Shown here piece after piece: positions 37,884 through 49,900 of a stretch of DNA of 64,000 nt. Under the pieces are notes generated by a model, which was not told the origin of the DNA, did not search any database, and was given only the letters and a program-made list of their open reading frames with translations. Numbering within the stretch: position 1 is the stretch's first letter; each line of letters begins with the position of its first letter. A program made the position numbers and the translations under genes. The DNA comes from Bugula neritina (taxonomy: Eukaryota; Bryozoa; Gymnolaemata; Cheilostomatida; Bugulidae): the NCBI GenBank assembly GCA_964035545.1, contig OZ037766.1:2029501-2093500 (forward strand), written 5' to 3'.

Positions 37884-38578
37884 AGACAAGTTTTCAAAGA
37901 CAGTAGACAATTATACTTATGGAATATTATGATATGTAATAGGTTTGGTAGCTTCTAGTAAGTATGAGGAAAGAAATAATGTGGTACAACTATTATATCA
38001 GTGTAAAGCTTATCATACTTGCTACTAAACTAACAAAACTTGAAACACAGTTACAGTGATGCTACCAGGTGCTACCAAGTGCTGTAGGTGCTACCAGGTG
38101 CTATTTTCAATCACCTAAACTGTAACATATAAAAAACTATTATTTTTCATGCAAGCATATTTCTGACAATATTGAATTTTTCCACAATGCGCTAGAACTG
38201 GGTTAGAATCTGAGTCAAAATTATACGAAGGGTAAGTTGCAACATGTAGTTCCTGGTTTTGTAAAGCAATAGGAAAACAGTTTTTGTTGAATTCAAAAGG
38301 CTAATTGTTTTAATGCAGAAAGCATTTAGAGTAACCAGTTTGTTTGGTTTAAGTAATCTTTGTTATCTTAAAATGTGTTTAAAAGAGTTGATGGATAATC
38401 AATTTACATTTAACAAAACAAACAAAGCAGTTAGATTAGATAATAACGCTTCAGAACCTTCCATTGTCACCTGATGCCTTGCTTTAAGGATGGCGCCACG
38501 TGTGCGCGTTTTCTAATCGGCTGAAATTATCTCAGCGAAGTGTGGATATGATGTCCAGGACATTTAATTGATTAGTCA

Positions 38579-38596
38579 ATGACTCATTCTCTATGA
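38579..38596 (+). other. upstream ORF overlapping the next start codon
   Basis: ATG ACT CAT TCT CTA TGA encodes five residues and its stop overlaps the proposed start at 38593 (ATGA). If transcribed, this is a termination-reinitiation layout. The transcription start is unknown. Confidence 0.35.
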
Positions 38597-40379
38597 GTTG
38601 CAAGGCAGAAGATAATGTCTCATATGAACCTTCACAAAAGCAGGCAAGTTTAGCTAACTATTTCATAAATTTTCAATTTTAAAATTTAGAATAGATAAAA
38701 TTGAATAGAACTAAAATAGAATTAAAGTTAGATTAAAATAGAATTAAAATATAATTAGAATAGAGATAGCATAGAATTAGAATGGAAGCAGAATAAAATT
38801 AGAGTGGAATTAGAATTGGATTAAAATGGAATTAGAAGATAGTTATAGTAACATTAGAATAGGTCTCATAAATAATCTTACCGTCTTCCACATGTCGCAA
38901 CAAAAAACATTTCTAATTTGAAAATCTAACTATTGAATTTAAACACAGATGTTTACTTCTAAAGTAGGTATGAATTTTGCTAGTTTTTCTTATTATTGCT
39001 GTTTATTTTCTTTACAGGCAAAGAAGTTTGTCGCGCTCTCTCAAAGTGAGAGGAGAGCGGTTCAAGTCCGGCAGGCAAGGAAGAAGTCTGAAGGCGAGTA
39101 CAATTTGGTCCATTCTAAATCTTACACTACAGATATATACCTATACCTAATACCTACACACTAATCTATTATAATGTTCCCCTTTACAGCATGATTTTAT
39201 TGTAGAAAAAAGAAAAAGCTATTCGGAATATTTGGCCTTAAGTAATGCTCCTAAGGTAGACAATCTTTCATATAATAATTATATTAGAATATAATATAAT
39301 ATAATATAGTATAATAGAATATAATATAATTTATGAGATGATGTACTATAATGCAATATAGTGTAGTGTAATATGAAGTATAAGAGTGAAGATTTGAATA
39401 TTTTTATTATATTAAAATCTCTAAACTATATAAACTAACGTTGTTATTTTCTTATTAGCCTCATAAATATGCCAGCTACCAGAAAATGCTTGAAGTTGAC
39501 CAGAAGTTATCTGAAGTTCTTGAGAATCAAGCACTGATTCTGAGAAAATTGGATGTGCTGGGCTTAGCAGCTCTTGGAGGCCGGGAACTGGCAATGGAAG
39601 TCATAAGGAAGGACACTGAAGCAACTCGAAACTTTGTAGAACACCTGGTAGAAGGTGCTATGGACTCCAAACCTTTTGTGTGAGCTTTTTTTAAATATAT
39701 GCATCTGCAAACAATGAGAGAATATAAACATTGGGTATCCATTGTATTGAGTTGATGAGAATTAGCACACCTGTTGGCAAACTTTCAAATCTGGCTATCT
39801 CCTAGCTATGCAAAGTACATATACTATAACAGTGTGTAGATAAGTATGCTACTTACGATTAATTTGGCCATTCTGTAGCAATTTAGCTTCTGTAGTCATA
39901 ATGTGCAAGTGGCAAGCTATGTTCTGCCCATAATGCAAGCACCACTAAACTGTGCTTGCAGTTCTTCCCAATCCGCAAAAGATTCCCTGAGTTCCAATGG
40001 AAGCTTCCGCTCCTCAACTGACTCTGTAAACTCGACTGCACCTGTAGCTGAGAGTTCGGAGAGAGACTCTAACCAGGTATAGCAGTTTTACTCTAGACTG
40101 GTCACTTCAAAGTAATATATATACTACTCCACTGTGTTTAATACTTGCAAACAGCTTATGTTGCTACGAAGCAGTATGTAAGTTAATATTCATGTTCAGA
40201 GTTCATAAGCATTTGGAAATGTAAATAATTTCTTTTGAGTAAACAGTAAACATTCAAAAAGATAATGCAGCTGCTTACACTGTTATGTTGGACTATTATT
40301 AAAGATACAGGAACAAGAGCTGGCATTTGCTACTGTGAGACAATACTGGAGAGAAGTGGAAAGAGGAAACCAAAACTAA
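38593..40379 (+). CDS. unrecognised 193-residue protein (family A)
   Basis: I do not recognise the family. Exons 38593-38643, 39018-39093, 39206-39255, 39459-39679, 39962-40076 and 40311-40379 join in frame. Two introns begin with GC (CAG|GCAAGT at 38644; GAAG|GCGAGT at 39094). Without these, the phases of flanking open frames do not fit. The product has a basic N-terminal part (AKKFVALSQSERRAVQVRQA), a heptad-rich centre (VDQKLSEVLENQALILRKLD, about 72-91), a Ser-rich segment (about 134-168) and a short C-terminal helix with QYWREVE. No signal peptide or membrane span. Poly(A) signal at 40423-40428. The gene at 42337 shares exon order, the AK(K/S)F exon start, VDQKL and the phase-2 intron after the coiled coil, suggesting diverged paralogues. 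Confidence 0.65.
38690..38850 (+). repeat. AATAGAATTAAAAT-type tandem repeat
   Basis: Diverged copies of AGAATTA(G/A)AATAG in the first intron of the 193-residue gene. Confidence 0.7.
39282..39375 (+). repeat. TATAA-type low-complexity repeat
   Basis: Repeats of AATATAATAT in the third intron of the 193-residue gene. Confidence 0.7.
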
Positions 40380-40428
40380 AGACTATTTCCTTTATGGAGC
40401 AGATATTAACTGGCCGGGTTGTAATAAA

Positions 40429-42190
40429 GCCTAAATTGATTCAAATGGAGTAGAAATTGTATGCTTACTACAAACATGATTTTCTTCATCCATATATGCT
40501 TACATGTGCTAGCATCAAGATTCTTCTCCTTTAGTTATAACTAAGCTTTGTTTGTTCTATCAGACTGAATAATATTATTATTGTATTATTGTTGTTATCT
40601 CTACTTCTAATCTTTTTATTTAACACTTTCATACTTGTGACTATTTATGCTTTATATATAATTAAGCCACCTTTCTACTACTATTTATGTTTCTTATATA
40701 TTTCTGCTTATGCTATAATAAATCACTTCCCAAAGGTGGCAAGCTCAGCTGATGCTAGCCCTGTGAGTTGTGACTAAACTGACTATGCAATGTAAAGCAA
40801 CAATATAAAGCTCAGTTTTTCAACCAGAATTAGAAAAGAATATATATTATTTGGTAAAACTGCGAGGCTTCTGTGGCAGCAGCTATAAGAATAGCATGAG
40901 ATGAAAAATTGAAACCCCATATCCATTCAGCACACATGTGCACAAATTTATAATAAAACATGCAAAGTTATTTGATCGTAAAACCCTGTAACAGTATGTA
41001 GATGATAGCTAAGATAATGTATACACAAGTGTTTTAATATTAATTAAATGAAGCGTGTCAAGGATTATCTAACTATTGACCTATATAAATTGTTTCTCTC
41101 TGTAATGGCGAGAAGTTATAATTGAAGTGAACACAACTAAGCTCCACGTTTGACTATATTTATCTTATATAGATTGAAACAAATAACATTTTATCTTCAA
41201 AAGTTAGGTTTTGTATTCTTTTCAATGCGTAGTAAAGTTCTTATTTCTCAATTTAGTTTACTTCTATTGTATAATAATGCAATAAGCTTGTAACATTTCA
41301 AGTGTTTGTTTCAAGATAAATAACTTTAAATTTTATAATTTTGTTTGAACAGTGAGTTTGCAGCCTTCCCAAAAATTCCCAAGTATTGCATTACAACAAA
41401 AATAATTTCCAGGTGCAGTGGCCAGTGAAGCATAAATACTCCAGGTGTAATAAAGCTAATCACTGATAGGCACGTGATTACCCTCCCCCCCCCTGGCAAA
41501 GCAGAACGCTTCCGGACAGTTACATTTTAGATAAGAGGCAGTTAGTTAGTAGTATCATGCTGAATGTGAAAGTAGCAGATGTATTGTGTATTATAGAGTA
41601 ATGTATTAGTTTTGACATACATATTTGTATTAAATATAATCTTCTTCTTCTTATCTACTTGTCCTGTGTTTGAGAGTATAAATCGAGCAAATGCAGTTGA
41701 ACCCACATTTACTATTATAATTCGGAGAATTATAACACACGTTCCAGAGGAATATACTATTTTAAGTACATTATTTCTTGATTTATTTTAACTTGAGATG
41801 TACTACATGATGCTAAAAAGATATTTTTTATAAGAAAAAATGGCATTACCTCAAACTTGTGCAGTTTTAGTTGATTGAAATTTAGTTATTAAAAGTTTTA
41901 AAAGTTCACTTTTCTCTTATTCAAAGGTTTAGTACAATTGTATACGCTACAAGCAAAAGTGCCCAAATTATGGGGTCATTTCATACATTTTCTAGAGAGC
42001 ATGAAGGTATACATGCACCTATATAAGCAGTTATCATACCCTGGCACTCTAAAAAAGAGAGCTCTCTAAATCCTGAACAAAAAGTCTGACCATTTGCATT
42101 GTACTCTGTACTTATAGAAGTGTTTTTAGTGTATGGCGCCATAATATAAACTCCAGGTACGTATAAGCATATATGTAACGGGATGATAAG
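40429..42190. other. intergenic stretch; possible solo LTR near 41437-41735
   Basis: No gene. At 41437-41735 a CCCCCCCC run, a TTAAATATAA signal and a CTTCTTCTTCTTATC segment are arranged somewhat as in an LTR. Borders and target duplication were not found, so this is a weak call. Confidence 0.3.
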
Positions 42191-42197
42191 AAAAGAA

Positions 42198-42205
42198 TAT
42201 AAAGC
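42198..42205 (+). promoter_or_regulatory. TATA-like box of the 157-residue gene
   Basis: ATATAAAG lies about 135 bases before the ATG at 42337, a plausible core promoter for a short 5' UTR. Confidence 0.4.
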
Positions 42206-42336
42206 AGCTTACACCTTCACAGCACATTATTGGCTACTTAAAACAACCCACAGCATCTCACCAGATAAAAAGAAAAGTCGTTACTACCGTAAAAGATTTT
42301 ATATCTTGTTTATTAAGAGGGCTATCCTGCTTTAGC

Positions 42337-44766
42337 ATGTCCCATGCCAAGCTGTATAAAAACCGGGTAAGCAAAATATTTTGCACTATTTTTAGTTTGA
42401 AGAACTCTTTTTATATAAGCAATATATCAAAATAAATGCAAGAAATAGCTTTCTATAGATCATTGCTTACTTATAGAAGTACACAATCTTTTATTTGACA
42501 ACCATCTAGCTCTAAAACTAAACAAGTATTTAAGACCATCAAAAGAATTTTTGAAAGATTTGAAAATTGCATTATTTGAATTTGGCCACATTAATGTAAC
42601 TTCTTTTAAAAAAAAGATGTATTTATTTTTATAGATTTCTAGACATTGATCTAATTTGATTGATAGTAAGAATGAAACTGCTTAAAATGGTTTACAATGT
42701 TTATAACTAGAAGAAATAATTTGCTTATTTTTTTATAAATAATGTCAAAACAATTATTAATATTTTGATGCCTTTTTTCCATTCTGGCAGGCAAAGAGTT
42801 TTGCTGACTCTAATTCAATAATTCTTTCTCGTGCATCAAGAGAGAAAAGAACTACACAAGTTGGGAAGCTAAGAAAGGTAAAGTTATATTTAAGTGTCAC
42901 ACGTTGAAATATTTAATTTCATGCAGTTGGCTTTGTTTAGGTTATCTTTGATTAAAAAAATTATGCAGTAAAAATAAAAAGATTTTTGGGTTTTAGCTCT
43001 GCAAGGCAAACCAAAGGCATAAGTAGCAAACTAATTTTATTTGTTAACCTCATCAGAAATCCTGCGTCTACAAAATTTATTTACAAATTGTCAAAGAGGC
43101 TCCCTTTTTTTCATAAAAAAGAAATTATTTGCATGTTATACGATTGATATACTTTTAGCTTTGCAAAAGCATTTTACAGATGAAGGAATGTACACAATAA
43201 CACTTTTTAGGATAGCCTGATGGTGCTGTATATTATAATGCATAGTGAATAGATATTTATACATATATTTATATATAATGTAGCTATTATTTATAAAATT
43301 TGAATACATTTTTGTTGCTATGAATATTCATAAATAATATAAATACACCATATTAAGGTATTGTTGAAATAACAAGCAATTGAGATTTTCAATTTTTAGT
43401 TTTTGGATAAAACTTTTGTCTAAGTTGAAAGTTATTGGTTCAAAAATTATTTGTAAGTTGAGAGGCACCTCTTTTGAGCATTAGAACGATGGAAAATCAG
43501 CCGATCTCATGAGCTATTTATACAGATAATTACCAATAGCTAAACCGTATAGTGCTGAACAGACTTTCTACCTTCATTCTTTATATCAATCAACTTACAA
43601 CAGATTTGCAGACATAATTATTTTAGTTACATTTAGCACTGTAAACAAGGGTTTTGAGCATCGCACAACTACTTAACTTTACCGCCCTTAGCAAGCCTTC
43701 ATTCATTACACTAGCAACTCTAAATATAGCAACATGGATGCACGTACTTGTACTGTCAGTTTTTTGATAAATAAGGAAGAAAAGGTGGAATCAAGGATAC
43801 CCACTTTTTATCTACAAAATAATTATTTTCAGCAACTCCCAAAATGCTGCCATTGCCAAAAAGTGGTTAAAGTCGATCAGAAGCTCACTAGAGCTCTCAA
43901 AACTTTGAAGGCTGTAGAAGAAAGAACAGAGAGAGCTCAGTTGAAATTAAAATATTTGGAAGAGACTGTTGAGGAGCTAAAGCCTCCAATGTAAATTATA
44001 TTCATTACTGATAATTAGCAAAAATATTAGCTATAAATTTGTAGAATATTTGAGACTTAGATATTCATATGACTTTATATGTTGTGAACGGTTTTCCGAA
44101 CCTCACAGGCTATGAATACTTGTGTTGAACCAAATTAACACATTACCAACACCATGACAAAATTTTGCTTACTGGAGACTATCTTTACTTGATGGAAATT
44201 TATAGCTCCAGTTATTGTATTACTATCTTAGTTATTTGGTGGATGCTAAAGACTCCTTCACAAGTGGATCAAATCTAGGTTCCTCTAGGGAATCTCTGAG
44301 TGTGATGATAACTCCTGAACCTGAAAGCTTTGTGTCTGGAAGAACTGCTGACACATTGGATGGAGTGAGTACACACGGAATATTATGATTACAACCCTGC
44401 CAAAACTGAAAGAGAATGCTCAGCATGAATATTATATTTCATTCAGCTGGTCAAACTGATTATACATATGTATGCTATTAAATTAATCGCTGCCTACATT
44501 GTCATTTCCCAATTTACCCTATAGTGTAACTCGTTAGCAGCTAGCTTGCATGTTGCAAGTTTGGGGTTAAATTAATTATTTGACAGCTACGATCATTGAA
44601 TGCTCACATAATTTTTTTCACCATTTCTTGATCGGGTTGCGAAGATGTTTTCATAATATATCGAGTGAATATTGATAATGTCTGCGTTGAATACTTGCAG
44701 GTAGATGAACAACCTACTGCACCCAGTGCATGGCTCAGGTGGCTGCCTGACAGACATGTTGAATAA
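42337..44766 (+). CDS. unrecognised 157-residue coiled-coil protein (family A)
   Basis: Not recognised. Exons 42337-42366, 42791-42877, 43833-43990, 44232-44364 and 44701-44766 join in frame; all introns are GT-AG. The start is MSHAKLYKNR; exon 2 begins AKSFADSN and is basic at its end. Exon 3 has KCCHCQK followed by a strong coiled coil (VDQKLTRALKTLKAVEERTE through LEETVEELKPP). Exon 4 is Ser/Thr-rich and exon 5 ends WLRWLPDRHVE. It aligns loosely with the gene at 38593 (VDQKL at the same exon position, phase-2 then phase-0 introns, Ser-rich exon, short Trp/Arg-containing end) but lacks a counterpart of that gene's 50-base exon 3. AATAAA at 45022-45027 may be its poly(A) signal. Confidence 0.6.
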
Positions 44767-46688
44767 TTTTCTCAGCTATAGTTGGCACAGTGCCAGAACA
44801 GGGAGTCCAATCAAATGTATGAACTCGCTAATATCTAATTTAATTAGCAACCAAAGTGTAGTATATATAGTATGGTTATCTAAAATCTTTCCTTAGCTTA
44901 AGTTGTGTGTTAATGTAGTACTTGAACAAAGTAAATATATGTTTTGTTTCACACCGCAACATAATGGTAGCATTTTCTTGATTAACTAATAACTATTGCA
45001 ATGAGCTGTGATTTGTAGTAGAATAAAATATTACTACAATATTACCATTTACTATTATATTGTTGTAGTAATATAATGTTAAACTAATACTACATTTCAA
45101 GCAATGACTTGCTAATAGTGCTACTTTTGCATTTCAATATAAAGGCTAACATTATGTTTATTGTGTGTTATAACTGATACAAATTTTTACTTTCTAAGCT
45201 TGAACTTTCAATTTTTTATAGCCTATTTATGATTATACTAGTTTGAGAGAGTTAACTTGAAATAACTATCGTTGTTTCCAACATCCTACAAAATTAATAT
45301 TATGTCAGCTTATTATGTCTGTTGTTGGCCAAGGTTATTGCAAAAACATTTTGAAATAAAATCTAGAAACCAGAAATAGTGTTACTACTTACTAGAAAAT
45401 TAGCTGACTAAAGTCATGAGCAGGAAAAGGACGTATATTTCTAGAGTTCCTCATTCCTGAACTTTGAGTACCAAACTCTAGCATATCTTATGTAGCTAAG
45501 GCTTTTCAACGTGAGAACACAAACAGGTGGCGCAGCTACCTACAGTTTTAAGTGGACAAGTACGAGTACATAACTACTATCAGTAGCAAATATAAAAAGA
45601 TAGGCGGATTAAATTGATAACGAACAAAAGACTGGGAAGCTATGTTATGATAATTATATAACAGTGGTTACAGCTAATATAGGAGTAGACATCAACAAAG
45701 CCTTTCATACCACACCTACAATCGCTGTAAACAAAGAAACTTGAATAGGTCTACAAACACTTGAAAATCATGTTTTTAAGCGGAGTAAAATTGTATTTTA
45801 AGATTTATTAGTGTCAATTAGCATAGCAAGGCTGGTTACATCAAAATTGATGCTAAACATATTTTGACTGACTCAATACTTGGTTTGTTGGCATCTAAAA
45901 GTTGGTTAAATCTATCTTAATTCTATCTATCATATTGGTCTGTCTATTGTATAACGCTTCTAATGTATAAAAGGCTGCTGCAAGACATTTCTGCATTCTG
46001 CTTTTCTATTTTCTCTGTTAATAAATAAAAAAATGCTTAGAATTGAACCTAAACACAAATTGCACCATAAACTCACACAAGTTTATAATCACTATCCCTG
46101 TGAGAAGCCCATGATGAAAGAGGCTTTTGTTGAATTGGTTTAAGGACTTATTAAGAATAGTCGCAGGAGCAATTATGACTGAATTCTCTTCCTAACATTA
46201 CCAATAGTATTTGTCAGGGTTCGAACCCATGACTTCGTGCTTACTAGGCAAACGATCTAACCCCCAGATGCACCATAAACTAATGATTTGCATACTACAG
46301 AACAGTCACCCGAACACTACACAAGTAGGTTTAATGTGTTCTTATATTTATAATCAGTGCCAAAGTTTACCATGGACTAATGTATTACTAAACATTATTA
46401 ATTTACTGGTTTACTCTTGAACTTTGACTATAAAAACTGCATAAATTGATGATAATTTTTAGAAGTTTCACTTTAGAGCTCTGGTGTTTAAAGTAAATGA
46501 AAGACTTCCTTCTTTCCATAATATTTATTCAAGAACTAACACAGTATTTACACCACATTTCATAATAAGATGGTTTCTCAGTATTTTGAAAAACACATGT
46601 TGCCTAAACTGTACAGAAATAGTCTTTTTCAGCAAGTCATTTGACTTACACAAAGTAATAAATTTAAACATAAAAAAGAGACTTTCAA
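44767..46688. other. intergenic stretch with one SINE
   Basis: No gene seen. It contains the minus-strand SINE at 46074-46268; the rest is AT-rich without structure that I recognise. Confidence 0.5.
46074..46268 (-). mobile_element. tRNA-derived SINE (family 1) with target-site duplication
   Basis: Minus-strand copy of the element at 5982: head with GGGTTCGAACCC, body with the same ATAATTGCTCC-type segment, and a tail ending in the AAACTTG-like motif. It is flanked by a 13-base direct repeat TGCACCATAAACT at 46061-46073 and 46269-46281, the mark of target-primed retrotransposition. Confidence 0.88.
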
Positions 46689-46694
46689 TTTATT
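46689..46694 (-). terminator. poly(A) signal of MKKS gene
   Basis: AATAAA on the minus strand about 206 bases after the stop at 46900. Confidence 0.4.
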
Positions 46695-46731
46695 TGTTCA
46701 GTAGGTTTGCTTTGATTTAATATTGGCAATA

Positions 46732-46953
46732 TAACTTAACTACTGACAGTCACAGTACTCAAATAACATTACTAGTCAAAATAACTCAACTACTGACAGT
46801 CACAGTACTCAAATAACATTACTAGTCAATATAACTGAGTTACCAACAGTCACAGTACTCTAATAACATTACTAGTCAATATAACTGAGTTACTAAGAGT
46901 TACAGTACTCTAATAACACTACTAGTCAATATGACTGAGTTACTAATAGCGAC
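46732..46953. repeat. 50-bp minisatellite overlapping the MKKS stop
   Basis: About 4.5 copies of a 50-base unit (TAACTGAGTTACCAACAGTC, then ACAGTACTCTAATAACATTA, then CTAGTCAATA). The copy nearest the gene includes the last codons (SVILTSSVIRVL) and the stop codon; the others lie in the 3' UTR. Confidence 0.9.
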
Positions 46954-49900
46954 CGCCGTAGAGATCATTGACTGCTGCGTTAACAGACAATCTTTCCTCC
47001 ATGACTCAGACATCTCTCCAGCGTTCACACTCGACTTCTTCAAACACTTTGAGAAAGTCTGCACTATATCTCTGCAATGACAAACAGTAAACAAATAAAA
47101 CTAGTCTGTTTGTTAGAGTGTGGCTAAGCTGAGTTGATTATGGCTTATCAACTTACACGGTCAGTATGTATTATATTTCTTCTAAAACACTTGCATGTTG
47201 TCAAGAAATATTTACTGCTAAAAACAGTAGATGAACTGAGCTAACACAAAATTTATCCGAAAAATTCCCAAACTTGTTTGTGCTTTATCTCACCACTATT
47301 TAGCCTGAGAAGTACTAAATAAATATGAAAATACCACATAGCACCGAGATGTGCTAGCTGTAGTAGTGGTCTAAACTTTTGAGTAGAGCTTTGAATACAT
47401 GTTCAATATGAATGGTTACTGAGTGTGTCAGGGTGATACACTTGAGTTTGCTACTTAATTAAATTACTATTCTACTGAGTGACTATTAAACTGTGTCACT
47501 ATTTAATGAAATACTATTTAACTGAGTCACTACTCAAACAAATGACTATTTAACTAGTTAATATTCAACTGAGTTATTATTCAACTGTGCTAGCTACCTA
47601 ATAGGGTGGAAATTCCATGACTCAAAAAGACTAAAAGTTGGAAGCTTCCATGACTCATGGGAATCATTCCACCATTTCATGGATTTTCCAATTCCCTAGG
47701 AACTCAGACTATGTATTCTCCTGGAGAGACCCCAATACTCTTTGTCAAAAGTAACATTACATTTGTCTTCTAAACCATGGACAACATTTAGGCACAATTC
47801 AAGAGTTTGAAATAAAAACCAATATTATATACTAATTCAAAAAGTTACTGTAAACCTGAACTGTTACATAATACTAACGGCGTACCTAAAGCTACTCATA
47901 TTACATCCCAACCGCTGCAGGTCTTGAGATGAGACCTCATCAGCTGCCTTCAGGAGTTGTGGAATCATCTCCTCTTGCCACTGACCTCCACCACTGAGCT
48001 GTCTGGGATCGTTGAGTAATACCCTCAAGACATCAAGGGCCTGACCACAGCTCTTCTATAAAGGATACTCTAACTATGAAATATCTGAGTGAAAAGGGAG
48101 TTATCTCCCTTAATTGTTATAAAACCACTGAAAAGCATTAAACTGAATATTATTAGAATATTATTTCAAGGCAAAATGCACAGAGTTGTCTCCTCACATT
48201 TATATGCATTTCAGTATTTAAAGAAAAATACAATTCTTTTCCAATGAGCTGTTAGCTGTAATAATCTTCATATAAAATAAATAAAAAGAAAGAGTTATCT
48301 CCCCACACTAACCTGTATATCACTAGCAACATGCTCACTCCAAGACTGAATAACTAGAGTGAATGTAGGTTGGTAATTATCTCCCTTGCAACTGAGCAGC
48401 AGATGGATATCATTGTTGAATGTAGTATGGGAAACACTGAGCTCTACGGAACTAACTTTTACTGGTTTCTCTACTACACTTTCATATGGTACTGAGTCTA
48501 AAAGCATTGGAAATTATGCAATCTTAGTGACTATCCAACAGATATTAAATAAAAATAACTCACATAGGAATTATAGGCACCATCCCAACACGAAATATTA
48601 TCCATTATATTATATAACAAAAAATATACACAAAATATGTTTATTGGTGTTATTTATCAAATAAAAGCAGTAAAAACTCATTTAGGATTTATAGTCACAA
48701 TCCCTGTGAGAACCCCTGATGGAAAGGATAATTCTAATTTGGGCTATATAAAAACTCTATTTCTTTTGTGGCAATTATGACTGAATGCTCTTCCTAACAT
48801 CACCAATGACCTTTACCCGAATGACCTTTACTCGAAACCACTGACCTTGTGTTTACTAAGTCAGTTCTCTAACCCCTAGACCACAACTGCTTCACAAGTA
48901 AATGCTAGTAACTAGTAACTAGGGTTGGGGTAGGTCAACTAAAGGGAGAATATAGACTAAATGAAGGTCACTCACCAACCTGTCATATGCAATAGTCTCC
49001 GCATCTTCAGTCCAAGTCTCTCAAGGTAGGAGATTCTGTGAGATCTGAGCAGTAATTTAATCTCTGGATGAATGACCTTCTGACAGACTAGCAGAGTGAC
49101 ATTCTGGGCAGACAACTCCTGAATCAGATGACTCATTCTATTCATTACAGCCTACAAATATGTTTAATCATTAGGAGTTGTAATCCCTTGTTTCCAAAAT
49201 ATCAACTATAAAGACACCAAACACACTGGCCATTTTAAAGCTTTTAATTCTACATACACAATAGGATAAGTTTAATTGTAAGACCTAACAAATGTTTTAA
49301 TAAAATTTTAGAAGATTCGCAAGTTATATACGTGATATGTGGTTTAAGCTACAGAAGAAATAGGTCACAGTGATTGACTCAAAATGTTGACATATATGAA
49401 CGTGCCTGTGTGATTGGTTGAGAGGATTGACCTGTGTACACAGCTTTATGCAGTTCATCTGTGTCCCCAGTCATGGAGCAGGTTACAAACACAGTCTTGT
49501 AGCAGCCAGCTGGTAGAGTCACTACTGAATGGTAACGGTCTAATATAATACCTGTAACAGGAAGTTGGGGCTCTTTCTAATAACTGGAGATGTGTGAAAC
49601 AGCTGTGAGACAATTTGATCAAAGTATGAGTAGATATATACGATATTATAGAAGTAGGTATACAACAACATAGAAGTAAATATACAACAACGTAGAGATA
49701 AATATATAACAAATTAGTAGTAAATATATACAGTAAGTAGTAGTAAATATATACAGTAAGTAGTAGTAAATATATACAGTAAGTAGTAGTAAATATATAC
49801 AACAAATTAGTAGTAAATATATACAACAAAGTAACCACCAACCTGTATAAAGTAACACGCTGTGTCTCACATCTTCTGCTCTGATGTAGTCAACAGTACT

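Larger units (their letters stand above)
37676..37935. repeat. near-perfect inverted repeat, ~104-bp arms
   Basis: Bases 37676-37779 are the reverse complement of 37832-37935 with about one mismatch by eye; the 52-base spacer contains a further GAACTTGTTC-type repeat. Each arm contains a 24-base palindrome beginning CTAGGCATGTC. A transcript would fold into a hairpin of about 100 bp. No coding capacity and no convincing target-site duplication. Confidence 0.92.
37073..38578. other. intergenic stretch holding a long inverted repeat
   Basis: No gene seen. The only clear structure is the inverted repeat at 37676-37935. A small repeat of GGTGCTACCA lies near 38057-38105. Confidence 0.6.

Noticed and set aside
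43734..43832. Alternative start or extra exon (MDARTCTVSF) for the 157-residue gene
   Set aside because: The phase does not match the preceding exon, and the acceptor at 43831-43832 joins the exon ending 42877 in frame without it.
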